From positions 1 through 15,285 of the forward strand of contig JANYGE010000169.1 of NCBI GenBank assembly GCA_025362535.1: DNA of 15,285 nt, in the 5' to 3' direction. Each line of letters opens with the position of its first letter. The first letter of the stretch is position 1. The notes beneath the pieces were generated by a model, which was given only the letters and a program-made list of their open reading frames with translations, was not told the DNA's origin and searched no databases. Below, piece by piece: positions 15,197-15,285 of the stretch. Made by a program: the position numbers and the translations under genes. The DNA is from Hyphomicrobiales bacterium. Its GTDB lineage: Bacteria; Pseudomonadota; Alphaproteobacteria; Rhizobiales; Aestuariivirgaceae.

Positions 15197-15285
15197 TGGT
15201 CATGCCCTCCACCAAGCAGGAGGGCGCATTGGCGGAGCCCTTAAATAACAAATCATTGGCAGGGGTGAGCGCCATAAACATGTCG
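15183..15285 (-). CDS. TldD/PmbA-family protein, C-terminal end (5' part outside window)
   Basis: A minus-strand frame is open from the window edge to a TAA at 15183-15185 and encodes the last 33 residues of a gene. It reads DMFMALTPANDLLFKG, then SANAPSCLVEGMTIAGR. The PANDL...NAP...VEGMT(I/V)AG pattern is the usual C-terminus of TldD/PmbA-family metallopeptidase-like proteins, which mature modified peptides and degrade CcdA-type substrates in E. coli. Only the end is visible, so catalytic residues and the TldD versus PmbA choice cannot be judged. It runs into the cysQ-like gene, whose TTG start and Shine-Dalgarno sequence lie inside this gene's end. Confidence 0.75.
   Translation of the reverse strand, partial: DMFMALTPANDLLFKGSANAPSCLVEGMTIAGR
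15204..15225 (-). promoter_or_regulatory. Hairpin containing the cysQ-like Shine-Dalgarno sequence
   Basis: On the minus strand GCCCTCC (15225-15219) and GGAGGGC (15210-15204) form a perfect 7-bp stem with an 8-nt loop inside the end of the TldD/PmbA gene. The second arm is the Shine-Dalgarno sequence of the downstream TTG start, so translation of the upstream gene would be needed to open it. Confidence 0.5.

Noticed and set aside
1..15285. CRISPR array, IS element, prophage, tRNA or rRNA
   Set aside because: No regularly spaced repeats, transposase or integrase motifs, terminal repeats, or cloverleaf/rRNA signatures were seen on either strand.

Overview
The window looks like chromosomal DNA of an alphaproteobacterium, most likely of the order Hyphomicrobiales. 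The evidence is gene content plus a RIME-like intergenic palindrome (CCTCATCCG...CCTTCTCC...GAGAAGG) of a type common in that order. The genes include a short-form HisG with a HisZ partner, a DUF4170 protein beside a CysQ-type phosphatase and a TldD/PmbA end, and a TIGR01459-type HAD protein beside ribF. GC content looks moderate. There is no phage, IS element, CRISPR array, rRNA or tRNA, and nothing points to a recently acquired island.

Layout, left to right. (1) 1-2327, plus strand: the 3' end of hisS, a 123-bp palindrome, then hisZ and hisG overlapping at ATGA. This is the first step of histidine biosynthesis beside the synthetase that HisZ is paralogous to. (2) 2328-2662: a 335-bp gap containing a strong intrinsic terminator (16-bp stem, GCAA loop, T5). 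It probably ends a small structured RNA or a long hisG 3' UTR. (3) 2663-3859: a secreted MltB-type lytic transglycosylase. (4) 3868-7039, minus strand: a three-gene MacAB-like export operon (adaptor, ATPase, permease) with overlapping genes. (5) 7237-8262, plus strand: a YjbR/MmcQ protein and a LysE-family exporter. (6) 8259-8987, minus strand: a SIMPL-domain envelope protein whose stop codon overlaps that of the LysE gene. (7) 9182-10981, plus strand: a small secreted protein of unknown function and a class III omega-amino acid:pyruvate aminotransferase. (8) 11097-14162, plus strand: a membrane-anchored degenerate EAL protein with TipF-like architecture, a HAD-IIA hydrolase and ribF. (9) 14169-15285, minus strand: a TldD/PmbA 3' end, a cysQ-like phosphatase and a DUF4170 gene with overlapping ends.

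Most genes are ordinary housekeeping or envelope genes. The items most worth a second look are non-coding or degenerate: the palindrome that appears to supply the hisZ ribosome-binding site, the unassigned RNA and terminator after hisG, the EAL protein lacking the catalytic motifs with a foldable leader in front of it, and the hairpin holding the Shine-Dalgarno sequence of the TTG-started cysQ-like gene. No clearly new multi-gene system is visible.
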